From assembly GCA_013816805.1 (NCBI GenBank), contig JACDDS010000003.1:136582-200581 (forward strand): a stretch of 64,000 nucleotides of DNA. The letters are read 5' to 3'. Both the position numbers and the translations under genes were made by a program. The number at the start of each line of letters is the position of its first letter. Positions within the stretch are counted from its first letter, which is position 1. Of this stretch, positions 8,869-17,486 are shown one piece after another. The notes beneath the pieces are model-generated. The model was not told where the DNA came from and did no database searches. It was given only the letters and a program-made list of their open reading frames with translations. Source of the DNA: Chitinophagales bacterium. GTDB lineage: Bacteria > Bacteroidota > Bacteroidia > Chitinophagales > UBA10324.

Positions 8869-9249
8869 TTATGCTTCAATTCCGTCACTTAAGTCGCGCT
8901 CTATTTCTTCCATTAATACAAGGTCTTTCGCTTCCTGAAGAGACGGAACAATATGAAGAATAGTGTCTAACTGAGATATCTTTATCAGCCGCATTACTTG
9001 TTCTGAAACACTCGATAATACAAGAGTTCCTTTTGCATTATTACATAACCTGTTGGTGATCAGAATCGAGCTTAATCCGCTGGAGTCAACAAATTTTATA
9101 GGGCCCATATCAAAAATTATATTTCTGATCCCTTCTGCATTTAATAATATCATCTCCGATTTCAGCAATGGTGCAACCTGTGCGTTCAATTTTTCTTCAT
9201 CCAGGGTGAATACACTGAACTTTTCCTGTTTATCAATTCCGAACTTCAT
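8869..9249 (-). CDS. STAS-domain protein, anti-sigma factor antagonist-like
   Basis: 126 residues, essentially one STAS domain of the SpoIIAA/RsbV type. The segment IKFVDSSGLSSIL carries the serine that is phosphorylated in that family, and hydrophobic strands VFTLD and NIIFDMG precede it. A short acidic tail (EEIERDLSDGIEA) extends beyond the domain. Such proteins usually bind an anti-sigma kinase, but no RsbW-like kinase or alternative sigma factor gene is nearby, so the partner is unknown. Followed by rnz after 56 bp. Confidence 0.85.
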   Translation of the reverse strand: MKFGIDKQEKFSVFTLDEEKLNAQVAPLLKSEMILLNAEGIRNIIFDMGPIKFVDSSGLSSILITNRLCNNAKGTLVLSSVSEQVMRLIKISQLDTILHIVPSLQEAKDLVLMEEIERDLSDGIEA

Positions 9250-9568
9250 AACCCTTCTTATTGTTTTGTTTGCAAAATAATTAAAAATTAATCTATAAGC
9301 AGTGCAGCCGGTTAAAAGAGAGAAGTAAGCTCAAAGAATCACTGAAGTAAGCTCAAAGAATCATTGAAGTGACTAATGGTATAATCGAACTTTTTTATTA
9401 CATTTTCATTTAAATCTATTTTAGCAGACATTAGACATATTTTTGTTGAAAACAAATCCACTGCGCCGTCAAATTTGTAAATAACTTTAATCTTGTTAAT
9501 TTAACCCACTGTAGCCTGCCATATTGTTCATGAAACATTCTTGGTTCGTGCTTTGTTAAACTATATAC
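9250..9568. other. Intergenic region upstream of clpC and the STAS gene, with a short tandem repeat
   Basis: 319 bp between divergent genes with no coding potential. It contains a 22-bp unit in two tandem copies (9322-9343 and 9344-9365) plus a partial third, with core AAGTAAGCTCAAAGAATCA. A TATTTTTG sequence at 9438-9445 matches the Bacteroidota -7 consensus but has no good -33 element and lies about 125 bp before clpC. Confidence 0.6.
9322..9371. repeat. 22-bp tandem repeat, two copies plus partial
   Basis: Two consecutive near-identical 22-bp units (one mismatch at the end) are followed by the start of a third (GAAGT). No symmetry within the unit. Probably slippage duplication. Confidence 0.8.
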
Positions 9569-12106
9569 ATGGAAGCAAAATTTTCACCTAAGGTAAAAGA
9601 AGTCATCACCTATAGCAGAGAGGAAGCTTTGAGGCTGGGTCATGATTTTATTGGAACAGAGCATCTGTTGCTGGGGCTTATTCGTGAGGGAGAGGGACTT
9701 GCAATCAAAGTGTTAAAATCGATGGATGTCGATATTATTCTTCTTCGCAAGGCAATAGAAGATTCAATACGCGACAGGGCCATTCACAACCATAATGTAA
9801 ATGTGAATAATCTGCCACTTACCAAACAGGCAGAAAAAGTTTTAAAGATTACTATACTTGAAGCAAAAGTGCTGAAGTCAGATACTATTGGCACTGAACA
9901 TTTAATTCTTTCTATACTGAAAAACAAAGATAATGTAGTTTCAGAGGTGCTTTCCCGGTTTGAGCTCGATTATGATGCCTTTAAATCAGAGCTTGATTTT
10001 TTACAGCAGGAAATCAAGTCAGAAACGCCTCATGAGCATCAGGAAGAAGATGATAGCTTTGAAGAGGAAAAATCACGCGGAGGAAGCACTACCCGCAAAG
10101 CTCCGGCAGCAAAATCGAGGACGCCGGTTCTGGATAATTTCGGAAGAGATATAACCAAACAGGCGGAAGAGGGAACGCTGGATCCTATTGTTGGGCGCGA
10201 TATTGAAATTGAGCGGGTCTCTCAAATCTTAAGCAGGAGAAAAAAGAATAACCCCATTCTTATTGGTGAGCCGGGTGTAGGTAAAACAGCAATTGTAGAA
10301 GGCCTTGCTTTAAGGATACATCAGCGCAAAGTTTCGCGTGTCTTATTTGATAAGAGAATCGTAATGCTCGATTTGGCGGCCCTGGTAGCAGGTACTAAAT
10401 ACCGTGGCCAGTTTGAAGAGCGCATGAAAGCGATAATGAATGAATTGGAGAAGAACCGCGATGTAATACTGTTCATCGATGAGATTCATACCATTGTAGG
10501 TGCAGGCGGCGCCACTGGTTCCCTGGATGCATCTAACATATTTAAACCAGCCCTTGCGCGCGGTGAGCTGCAGTGCATCGGCGCTTCCACATTGGACGAA
10601 TACCGTCAGTATATTGAAAAGGATGGTGCACTCGATCGTCGCTTTCAAAAAGTACTGATTGATCCGCCTTCAGCTGAAGAAACGATCATTATTCTTAACA
10701 ACATTAAAAGCAAATACGAAGACTTCCATAATGTATCTTATGTGGGCGATGCCATTGATGCCTGCGTTAAGCTGAGTAACCGCTATATAACGGATCGTCT
10801 ATTACCCGATAAGGCTATTGATGTAATGGATGAGGTTGGCGCGAAGGTTCACTTAAAAAATATTCATGTTCCTCAAAGCATCCTGGATCTCGAAAAGAAA
10901 ATAGAAGATATTAAGGTTGAAAAAAACAGGGTGGTAAAAAGTCAGCGGTATGAGGAAGCTGCTAAATTGCGTGATACAGAAAAGAAATTGATAGAAGAAC
11001 TGGAGCATGCCAAGAACATGTGGGAGGAAGAAACCAAAGTAAAAAGATATCCTGTTACAGAAGAAGATATAGCTGAAGTGGTAGCTATGATGACGGGTAT
11101 TCCGGTAAAGCGTGTTGCCCAGAGTGAAAGCCATAAATTATTGAATATGGCAGATGAGCTTAAAGGCAGCGTGGTTGGTCAGCAGGAAGCCATTCTTAAA
11201 ATCACGAAAGCTATTCAGCGAAACCGTGCCGGCCTCAAAGATCCCAAAAAGCCAATTGGCTCATTTGTGTTCCTCGGACCAACGGGTGTAGGTAAAACAG
11301 AGCTGGCTAAAGTGCTGGCACGCTATCTTTTCGATAGTGAAGATGCTTTGGTTCGCATTGATATGAGTGAGTATATGGAAAAATTTTCCGTGTCCAGATT
11401 GATTGGTGCTCCTCCAGGATATGTGGGATATGAAGAAGGCGGTCAGCTTACTGAAAAGGTCCGGCGCAAACCTTACTGTGTCATTCTTCTCGATGAAATT
11501 GAAAAAGCGCACCCCGATGTTTACGGCATTTTGTTACAGGTGCTTGATGATGGAATTTTAACAGATGGCTTAGGTAGAAAAGTGGATTTCAAAAATTCAC
11601 TGATCATCATGACTTCCAACATTGGTGCCCGCCAGTTGAAGGATTTCGGACAGGGAATTGGATTTGCGACGGCTACCAAAGAAGACCAGGCTGATACCCA
11701 TTCGAAAGTAGTGATTGAGAATGCGCTTAAGCGTACCTTCTCTCCTGAATTTCTGAATCGTATTGACGACGTGGTAATATTTAATTCTCTTACTAAAGAA
11801 CATATCTTCCAGATTATAGATATCATGCTGAAAGATGTTTATAAACGTATGACTAGCCTCGGTTACAAGCTTGATATCTCCGATAAAGCAAAGGAATTTA
11901 TTGCGGAACGTGGCTATGATTCTAAGTATGGTGCAAGGCCATTACTGCGTGCAATTCAAAAATACCTGGAAGATCCATTGGCGGAAGAATTGCTTAATTC
12001 TGCGATGAAGCCCGGCGATACAATAGTAGTAGATTTAGATCCTGCAGATAGTGAAAAATTAAAGACCATAGTATCTCTGCCTAAAGAAGAGAAGATGGAC
12101 GCGTAG
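9569..12106 (+). CDS. clpC: ATP-dependent Clp protease ATP-binding subunit ClpC
   Basis: 845 residues, a complete HSP100 chaperone. Two Clp N repeats occupy about 1-150, followed by a charged linker (about 150-185). NBD1 has Walker A GEPGVGKT at 233-240 and Walker [11 protein letters not shown]. The UVR/coiled-coil middle segment (about 440-475, [15 protein letters not shown]) marks ClpC rather than ClpA/ClpB. NBD2 has GPTGVGKTE near 570 and [13 protein letters not shown]. It unfolds substrates and feeds them to ClpP in the cytoplasm. clpP is not in this window. Single-gene unit closed by a strong terminator at 12136. Confidence 0.96.
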   Translation: MEAKFSPKVKEVITYSREEALRLGHDFIGTEHLLLGLIREGEGLAIKVLKSMDVDIILLRKAIEDSIRDRAIHNHNVNVNNLPLTKQAEKVLKITILEAKVLKSDTIGTEHLILSILKNKDNVVSEVLSRFELDYDAFKSELDFLQQEIKSETPHEHQEEDDSFEEEKSRGGSTTRKAPAAKSRTPVLDNFGRDITKQAEEGTLDPIVGRDIEIERVSQILSRRKKNNPILIGEPGVGKTAIVEGLALRIHQRKVSRVLFDKRIVMLDLAALVAGTKYRGQFEERMKAIMNELEKNRDVILFIDEIHTIVGAGGATGSLDASNIFKPALARGELQCIGASTLDEYRQYIEKDGALDRRFQKVLIDPPSAEETIIILNNIKSKYEDFHNVSYVGDAIDACVKLSNRYITDRLLPDKAIDVMDEVGAKVHLKNIHVPQSILDLEKKIEDIKVEKNRVVKSQRYEEAAKLRDTEKKLIEELEHAKNMWEEETKVKRYPVTEEDIAEVVAMMTGIPVKRVAQSESHKLLNMADELKGSVVGQQEAILKITKAIQRNRAGLKDPKKPIGSFVFLGPTGVGKTELAKVLARYLFDSEDALVRIDMSEYMEKFSVSRLIGAPPGYVGYEEGGQLTEKVRRKPYCVILLDEIEKAHPDVYGILLQVLDDGILTDGLGRKVDFKNSLIIMTSNIGARQLKDFGQGIGFATATKEDQADTHSKVVIENALKRTFSPEFLNRIDDVVIFNSLTKEHIFQIIDIMLKDVYKRMTSLGYKLDISDKAKEFIAERGYDSKYGARPLLRAIQKYLEDPLAEELLNSAMKPGDTIVVDLDPADSEKLKTIVSLPKEEKMDA

Positions 12107-12135
12107 CAGATAAATAAATAAAATTAAGTTTAGAG

Positions 12136-12161
12136 AGCCCTTCAAAGAGGGCTTTTTTTTT
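12136..12161 (+). terminator. Rho-independent terminator of clpC
   Basis: Stem AGCCCT/AGGGCT with a 6-nt loop, followed by eight Ts, about 30 bp after the clpC stop. Confidence 0.88.
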
Positions 12162-12354
12162 AGGACATTAGTTTAAATAAGCACTTTATCATGCAATATT
12201 GAAATGCATACTTAACCGCTAAATCACAAATCAGCATATACAGGGTTAGAGTTTTTAGATAAAATGCTTGGAATTCAGTCTAAGAATTAAAGTAATATTT
12301 TGATCGCGGTAAAGGAATTCCTATTTTTCAAAAAATACACCATGCCTAAAATAA

Positions 12355-12594
12355 TTGTTCCCGGCGGCAGGGTTGCAGGTAAACACTGCCGCACGCATGC
12401 AGCAAAATGGGGAAGCCGGTCAGATCAACATCAGTGGCACTACCCATGATCTGGTAAAGCATCGCTTCCGTTCTGTTCCTCGAGGGCGAATTGAAGTGAA
12501 AAACAAGGGATTGATAGAAATGTATTTGTTGAGGGAAAAAAATAAAACTGATAAAAGAACACTAGCAATTATTGATAAATTTTACTACGAATGA
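12355..12594 (+). pseudogene. C-terminal remnant of a class III adenylate/guanylate cyclase
   Basis: Only about 79 codons remain, reading VNTAARMQQNGEAGQINISG and then a KNKGLIEMYLL end. This is the last third of a class III cyclase catalytic domain, including the NTAAR motif used in substrate binding. The metal-binding and remaining catalytic segments are absent, and an in-frame stop lies just upstream (12352). The first available starts are TTG at 12355 or ATG at 12397, so it cannot encode an active cyclase. Its end overlaps the start of the HD-domain gene by 4 bp (ATGA), implying that the intact cyclase was once translationally coupled to it. A second damaged cyclase lies at 55196. Confidence 0.75.
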
Positions 12595-13175
12595 CAGACT
12601 ATATTTCGGCAGAACAGTTTATCCTCAGCAAGCTGAAAAAGGAATTACCCCAAAACCTAACTTACCATGGGTTGCTTCATGTATATGATGTGCTTGAGGC
12701 GGCAATGAGGATAGCTGGGGCAGAGAAAGTTACTGAGGAAGAGCGGAATTTAATTCGCATTGCCGTGGTCATTCATGACTCAGGATTTATAACACTTTAC
12801 CGGGGGCATGAGGAAAAGGGATGCGATCTGGCGCGCCAGATCTTGCCGCAATACGGATTTAGCGGGCAACAGATTGAGACTATTAATGGAATGATAATGG
12901 CAACACGCCTTCCACAGCAGCCTCACGCAAAATTAGAGCGAATTATAGCAGATGCCGATTTAGATTATTTGGGAAGAGAAGATTTTTATACTATAGGTAA
13001 TACGCTCTTTTCAGAATTTATAGAATATGGTTTCGTAAAAAATGAGCGTGAATGGAATGAACTTCAGCTGAAATTTCTGCGAAACCATCATTACCATACC
13101 TCTTATTGTAAAAAGCTGCGGGAAGGTGAAAAGCAGCAGCGCATTCTGGAAATTGAAAAACTGCTGAATGATTAA
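12591..13175 (+). CDS. HD-domain metal-dependent phosphohydrolase
   Basis: 194 residues. It has the HD superfamily metal ligands in order: H near 27 in LTYHGLLHVYDV, the HD pair in VVIHDSG (about 62-63), HE in YRGHEEKG and a later Asp in IADADLDYLGRED. Family members hydrolyse nucleotides or cyclic nucleotides, but the substrate cannot be assigned here. The start ATG overlaps the cyclase remnant stop by 4 bp, so it probably belonged to a cyclase-HD operon. It is convergent with a cyclic-nucleotide-binding protein, overlapping by 4 bp at the ends. A role in degrading a cyclic or hyperphosphorylated nucleotide is an inference from this context. Confidence 0.82.
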   Translation: MTDYISAEQFILSKLKKELPQNLTYHGLLHVYDVLEAAMRIAGAEKVTEEERNLIRIAVVIHDSGFITLYRGHEEKGCDLARQILPQYGFSGQQIETINGMIMATRLPQQPHAKLERIIADADLDYLGREDFYTIGNTLFSEFIEYGFVKNEREWNELQLKFLRNHHYHTSYCKKLREGEKQQRILEIEKLLND

Positions 13176-13633
13176 GTTGACGGAAGCGCTTGGCCCATCT
13201 CAAACAACTTCTGATTTATAGCACGGATTCTTCTGCACAAAATTTTTAAAATACCCTGCACCACCTCTGGCCGCGATTCAAAAAGGTCATACATTGGTTC
13301 CTGGTCAAGCTTTAGTAAAAAACAATCTGTGGCTGCAGTGGCCGTGGCTGATCGTGTTTCAGGATCCAGTAAGGAAAGCTCACCAAAAAATTCCTTTTCA
13401 TTAAATGTAGTTAATGTTTGCCCACCCTTGTGTATCCTTACTGAACCACGGAAGATAATGTACATACAGTTGCCAATATCCCCTTCTTTAAATATAATAA
13501 AACCGGAAAGTACTTCCACCTCTTCAACCAGATGTGCGATCTCAGCCAGAATGGTCTCCGGAGTGTCGGCAAAAATGGAAAGTGATTTAAGCACAATTAC
13601 TTTCTCAATTAAAAGGAGCTTTGGCGTTTGCAT
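13172..13633 (-). CDS. Cyclic nucleotide-binding (CNB) domain protein
   Basis: About 153 residues from the preferred ATG at 13633-13631 (MQTPKLLLIEKVIVLKS). An upstream in-frame start at 13813 would overlap the preceding transporter gene by 145 bp, and its extra residues look like antisense coding. One CNB fold is visible: FKEGDIGNCMYII, then the phosphate-binding cassette FFGELSLLDPETRSATATA with Glu and Arg in place for cAMP/cGMP binding. There is no DNA-binding domain, so it is not a complete CRP-type regulator. The 35-bp gap after the transporter-HEAT gene suggests one operon. In related Bacteroidota this module can be fused to such transporters, so the protein may act with it. Confidence 0.85.
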   Translation of the reverse strand: MQTPKLLLIEKVIVLKSLSIFADTPETILAEIAHLVEEVEVLSGFIIFKEGDIGNCMYIIFRGSVRIHKGGQTLTTFNEKEFFGELSLLDPETRSATATAATDCFLLKLDQEPMYDLFESRPEVVQGILKILCRRIRAINQKLFEMGQALPST

Positions 13634-13668
13634 TATTTTTTTGAAAAGTGTGTTTAAGTTGGTTGCAG

Positions 13669-16524
13669 TTATGACATTGCTCTTGCATCCAAAGCAAAGT
13701 TGGCTATTTCCCTGAGTAATGCATTCACAGAAAACCTTAATGGTTCCAATAGATAAACATCTACCGGTGCTTTCTTTTTTACCATAGAATATATTACACA
13801 GGCTTTGGTCCATGAGGCATAATCATGAGACTTATCGCGTAATATATCGTCATAAATAAGCGATACGGAGAGATAAGGTTCCCGGAAGCTTTTTTTCAGT
13901 TCTGCACATATAAGCCCTATATCTTTCTGCTCGTAAAGGCAAATAAAGGGATGAGAAAACTCCTTAACCGTTATCTGATCAATAAGCTCCAATGCATTCG
14001 CAATACTTTCACGAGTGTTTACCTTAAGTCCTGTTTTTGCCCTCTGGATTTTGTCACCATCGTAAAGCAATGTAAATACCGATAGCAGTTGATCACGAAG
14101 TGAAGCCAGTTCAAGGTGCAACGCGTTTATCAGTAATTCACTTTCGCTTTGCTGCTTCAGAAATAATATTTTAAAGGGTAATTGTACTGCAGCTTCAAGA
14201 TAATTCCGTGCAATGTTTTCATACTTATTCTGCAGCGCATGGTTGACATGAAATCTGGAAAGATGCAGTGCATGTAATATCTGGCTTTGACACAATGGTA
14301 ACTGATCGATCATAAGATCAAGTATACGATGCGATTCAGACCCGCCGTTCATACCAATGATATTAATAAGCTTACCTGCAGATTCATTCCTCGGATTGTT
14401 AAGAATAAAATTTGCGATAACAGGAACCGCAGCGATTCCGCATGCTTCAAGCATTTTAAAAACAAGGGTTTTATTTTTTCCTGCGAAACTTTTAAGAATA
14501 GTTTCTGCAATCTCAGGACTTTTCATCCTGCGTGCAGACTGCAAAGCAGTTCGAACCACCTCATCATTTGGATCATTGAGAAGATTCAGTATTAAAGGTT
14601 GCAGCGTTTTATTATTTATTTCACCAAGAATTTCTGCTGCACATTTCCTGTTTATTGGATTTAGAGAAGAAGCAAGCCGACGGAGTTTTTTTTCAGCCTC
14701 ATCAAGTTGCAATGGAAATCTTCCATTGATAATTCCGCTTATGGCCGCACAGATAATTTGGGGATCTTCATGATGAAGATACGGGCTAAAATCAATAATA
14801 GATTCTATGTGCGAAAGCATTCTAACGGCAGCGGCCTTAATACCGGGATCCGCATCTTCCCTAAAGAGATAATGAAGATGATTGTTTGCTTCCTGTTTTG
14901 AAATTTCTGCTATAGCGTTTATCGCCTCATGTTTTACTATCGGACTGGAATGCTTCAATCCGATAACAATTAAATCACTTTTGTTTGCGAGATGCTGATT
15001 CTTAATTAACCTTAAAACAAAGGCCGCATCACTTTCATCATTACCAGCAACCTTTTCTCGCAATACTTCAAAAGATTCTGCATCGCTAAGCTGGATGTCA
15101 CGCTCATTTACGGAACGGTTACGGATAGCAGCGCTTAGTGTGAGGATATAGTTTTTATCAGCACTAAAAATCCAGATTATCCATAGCGAAATCATTACAA
15201 GTATTATCGCGCTGAGGATACGAAAATTGAGATTGTTATCGAAATGATAAAGTACATAAAGCAACACTCCAATAATAAAAAAGGCGACCGGATCCATAAT
15301 CCCTTTCATAATCGTGTGACCCTGCAGTCGCTGGTGAAGTGAAAGCGGCTGGAGGGTGGCCAGCAGTACAGGAGACTGTATGGCAGAGCGCAAAACCTCG
15401 ATTATGATTGCCATGGTACCAAACAGATAAAAAAGAACATTGTCATTTCCAAAGAAAGAAATAACTGCTATAATTGCAACTATAACAGGGGTGATCAGGA
15501 GAGAACGAATGATTCCATACTGGTTAACAATACGGTTACTGAAAAGAACCTTGATAATAAGTGTGATTGCGGTGCTTGCTGCAAGAAACCACGCAATAAA
15601 TTCAGCAAGCGAGCTGTCAGTTTCAAATCGCTTTTTAACATATCCATAGAAAACAAAATTGACTATGAGAAAGCAGCAAAGGGTGAAAAAAGAAATGATA
15701 GCCACCTGCCTTATTAATTTGTTTCCCATAATCAGGTTATAGAATTCTTTTGCCGAATTGGAGGATGTTGTATGCACTGTATGCGGAACATGTAATGTGT
15801 GTAACTCCGTTTGAAAAATATCCAGGGAAATTAAACGGTGAAAAAAAAGGAGTGAAAGAAGCGATGCCCCTGAAGCTATCCACAATAATTCCTGACTACC
15901 GATCTGGTGCACTAAAGCTGCTGCCACAAATCCAATAAATTTAGCCGGGATATCCCCAGCACTTACAATGGCAAATAACCTTCTGCTTTGACGTACATCA
16001 AATAAACGGGAAGCAAGGCCCCAGAATTCCAGGTTATTTAAAAGGTACAGCACATAAAACCAGGCAAGCATCACGTAATAAAACCATCCAGATTCATTGC
16101 CTGAAATGAATAGCATAAAAAGGAATATGCTCAGGGCATTGAAAACTAATACGCCGAGGGTAATATGTTTTACTGACAACATATTTTCCAGTTTATTGTA
16201 TAACCAGCCGAAAAACCAGAGCAGAAAAGAGGTGAGAATAAAGACTTTCGAAAGCTCTGAAATTGGCAGCTCTGCCTGTTTGAGATAATTTATAAACAGC
16301 GGGAAAGATGATGTTAAAAATAGTGCAATGGAAGCTCCCTGAAAAAATTCGAAGGCAAACATGCGGGTTACCAATACCCATTCTTCATCCCGAATGAGCA
16401 GCAATCGTTTAAAAGCAGCAGGGACTTGCAACGGTATATAGTTTAGATTCCCTCCACGAAAGTAATAAATACGGTAACCTGCTTTTGCAGAGATAGGAAA
16501 ATAATGTAATTTATGGTTCTGCAA
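13669..16524 (-). CDS. Npt1/Npt2-like (MFS-type) transporter with C-terminal HEAT repeats
   Basis: 951 residues. The N-terminal half (about 1-450) has about 12 hydrophobic segments in the style of the ATP/ADP-translocase (Npt) or MFS fold: MFAFEFFQGASIALFLTSSF, then VFILTSFLLWFFGWLY, and later VAFFIIGVLLYVLYHF. The C-terminal half (about 480-850) is a HEAT/PBS-lyase-like helical solenoid (KHEAINAIAEISKQ, GIKAAAVRMLSHIES, NDEVVRTALQSARRMKS). True nucleotide import is unproven. A downstream CNB-domain gene suggests regulation by a cyclic nucleotide. The start at 16524 is uncertain because the first 50 residues are only weakly hydrophobic. Confidence 0.75.
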   Translation of the reverse strand: MQNHKLHYFPISAKAGYRIYYFRGGNLNYIPLQVPAAFKRLLLIRDEEWVLVTRMFAFEFFQGASIALFLTSSFPLFINYLKQAELPISELSKVFILTSFLLWFFGWLYNKLENMLSVKHITLGVLVFNALSIFLFMLFISGNESGWFYYVMLAWFYVLYLLNNLEFWGLASRLFDVRQSRRLFAIVSAGDIPAKFIGFVAAALVHQIGSQELLWIASGASLLSLLFFHRLISLDIFQTELHTLHVPHTVHTTSSNSAKEFYNLIMGNKLIRQVAIISFFTLCCFLIVNFVFYGYVKKRFETDSSLAEFIAWFLAASTAITLIIKVLFSNRIVNQYGIIRSLLITPVIVAIIAVISFFGNDNVLFYLFGTMAIIIEVLRSAIQSPVLLATLQPLSLHQRLQGHTIMKGIMDPVAFFIIGVLLYVLYHFDNNLNFRILSAIILVMISLWIIWIFSADKNYILTLSAAIRNRSVNERDIQLSDAESFEVLREKVAGNDESDAAFVLRLIKNQHLANKSDLIVIGLKHSSPIVKHEAINAIAEISKQEANNHLHYLFREDADPGIKAAAVRMLSHIESIIDFSPYLHHEDPQIICAAISGIINGRFPLQLDEAEKKLRRLASSLNPINRKCAAEILGEINNKTLQPLILNLLNDPNDEVVRTALQSARRMKSPEIAETILKSFAGKNKTLVFKMLEACGIAAVPVIANFILNNPRNESAGKLINIIGMNGGSESHRILDLMIDQLPLCQSQILHALHLSRFHVNHALQNKYENIARNYLEAAVQLPFKILFLKQQSESELLINALHLELASLRDQLLSVFTLLYDGDKIQRAKTGLKVNTRESIANALELIDQITVKEFSHPFICLYEQKDIGLICAELKKSFREPYLSVSLIYDDILRDKSHDYASWTKACVIYSMVKKKAPVDVYLLEPLRFSVNALLREIANFALDARAMS

Positions 16525-16574
16525 TTTCCAGCTATCGCATTAACCGCATCGGTTACTGTAAACGTTTGGAAATC

Positions 16575-17399
16575 CTATTTCTCTTCCATATTCCTGAACA
16601 TCTCCAGAATCTTTTCACTTACTCCCGTATTGGAGTAACCCCCATCATGAAAAAGATTTTGCATGGTTATCTTTTTGGAAAGATCTGAAAACATGAACAC
16701 ACAATAGTTAGCGCACTCTTCTGCAGTGGCATTACCGAGAGGAGACATTGCTTCAGCATAATTAAAAAAAATATCAAAACCGGCTACACCTGAGCCTGCA
16801 GTAGTATATGTGGGGGACTGGGAAATAGTATTGATTCTAACTTTTTTCTTTATGCCATAGTGATATCCCCAGCTTCGGGAAACAGATTCGAGCAACGCTT
16901 TTGCATCTGCCATGTCATTATAATTAGGAAATACGCGCTGTGCAGCCATATATGTAAGAGCAACTATAGATCCCCAATCACAAATTGCATCAAGCTGGTA
17001 AGCAGTCTGAATTATTTTATGAAAAGAGGAGGCGGAAATATCCAGAGTTTTTGCAAGAAACTCATAATTCAAATCAGTGTACGGTTTGTTCTTTCGCACA
17101 TTGGGCGACATTCCGATGGAGTGCAAAACAAAATCTATTGGTCCTCCATGAATTTCGATCGTTTTCTGAAAAAGTTTTTGAAGGTCGTCAGTGCTCGTTG
17201 CATCGGCAGCAATCACTTCAGCATTCGTCGCCTTTGCAAGCTCTGTAATCTTCCCCATGCGCATAGCAATGGGAGCATTCGAAAGCGTTATGGATGCACC
17301 TTCCTCAAAACAGTGCATTGCTACCTTCCAGGCAATTGACTGTTCATCTAAAGCGCCGAAGATTAATCCTTTTTTCCCTTTCAGTAAGTTATATGCCAT
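16575..17399 (-). CDS. fabI: Enoyl-[acyl-carrier-protein] reductase (NADH)
   Basis: 274 residues. The FabI hallmarks are the divergent nucleotide-binding start (LLKGKKGLIFGALDEQSIAW) and the active-site Tyr and Lys in YNDMADAK (Y-x6-K spacing), preceded by LTYMAAQRV. FabI performs the last reduction of each cycle of type II fatty acid elongation, in the cytosol. It lies downstream of recN in the same direction with an 87-bp gap that contains a TACATTTG -7 candidate, so it may have its own promoter. Length and motifs are normal. Confidence 0.95.
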   Translation of the reverse strand: MAYNLLKGKKGLIFGALDEQSIAWKVAMHCFEEGASITLSNAPIAMRMGKITELAKATNAEVIAADATSTDDLQKLFQKTIEIHGGPIDFVLHSIGMSPNVRKNKPYTDLNYEFLAKTLDISASSFHKIIQTAYQLDAICDWGSIVALTYMAAQRVFPNYNDMADAKALLESVSRSWGYHYGIKKKVRINTISQSPTYTTAGSGVAGFDIFFNYAEAMSPLGNATAEECANYCVFMFSDLSKKITMQNLFHDGGYSNTGVSEKILEMFRNMEEK

Positions 17400-17414
17400 T
17401 TAATCTTGTTTTGA

Positions 17415-17422
17415 CAAATGTA
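17415..17422 (-). promoter_or_regulatory. Candidate -7 box of fabI
   Basis: Read on the minus strand the sequence is TACATTTG, matching TAnnTTTG, 15 bp before the fabI ATG. The -33 region has only GTTT at a suitable distance, so support is partial. Confidence 0.35.
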
Positions 17423-17486
17423 ATTTATGAAATCGGATTGCTGAAACATTGGATCTATCAAGGTAATCAACAACCTCAATCAGGCT

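Noticed and set aside
13634-13813. N-terminal extension of the CNB protein
   Set aside because: It would overlap the transporter gene by 145 bp, and the CNB fold starts at the downstream ATG.
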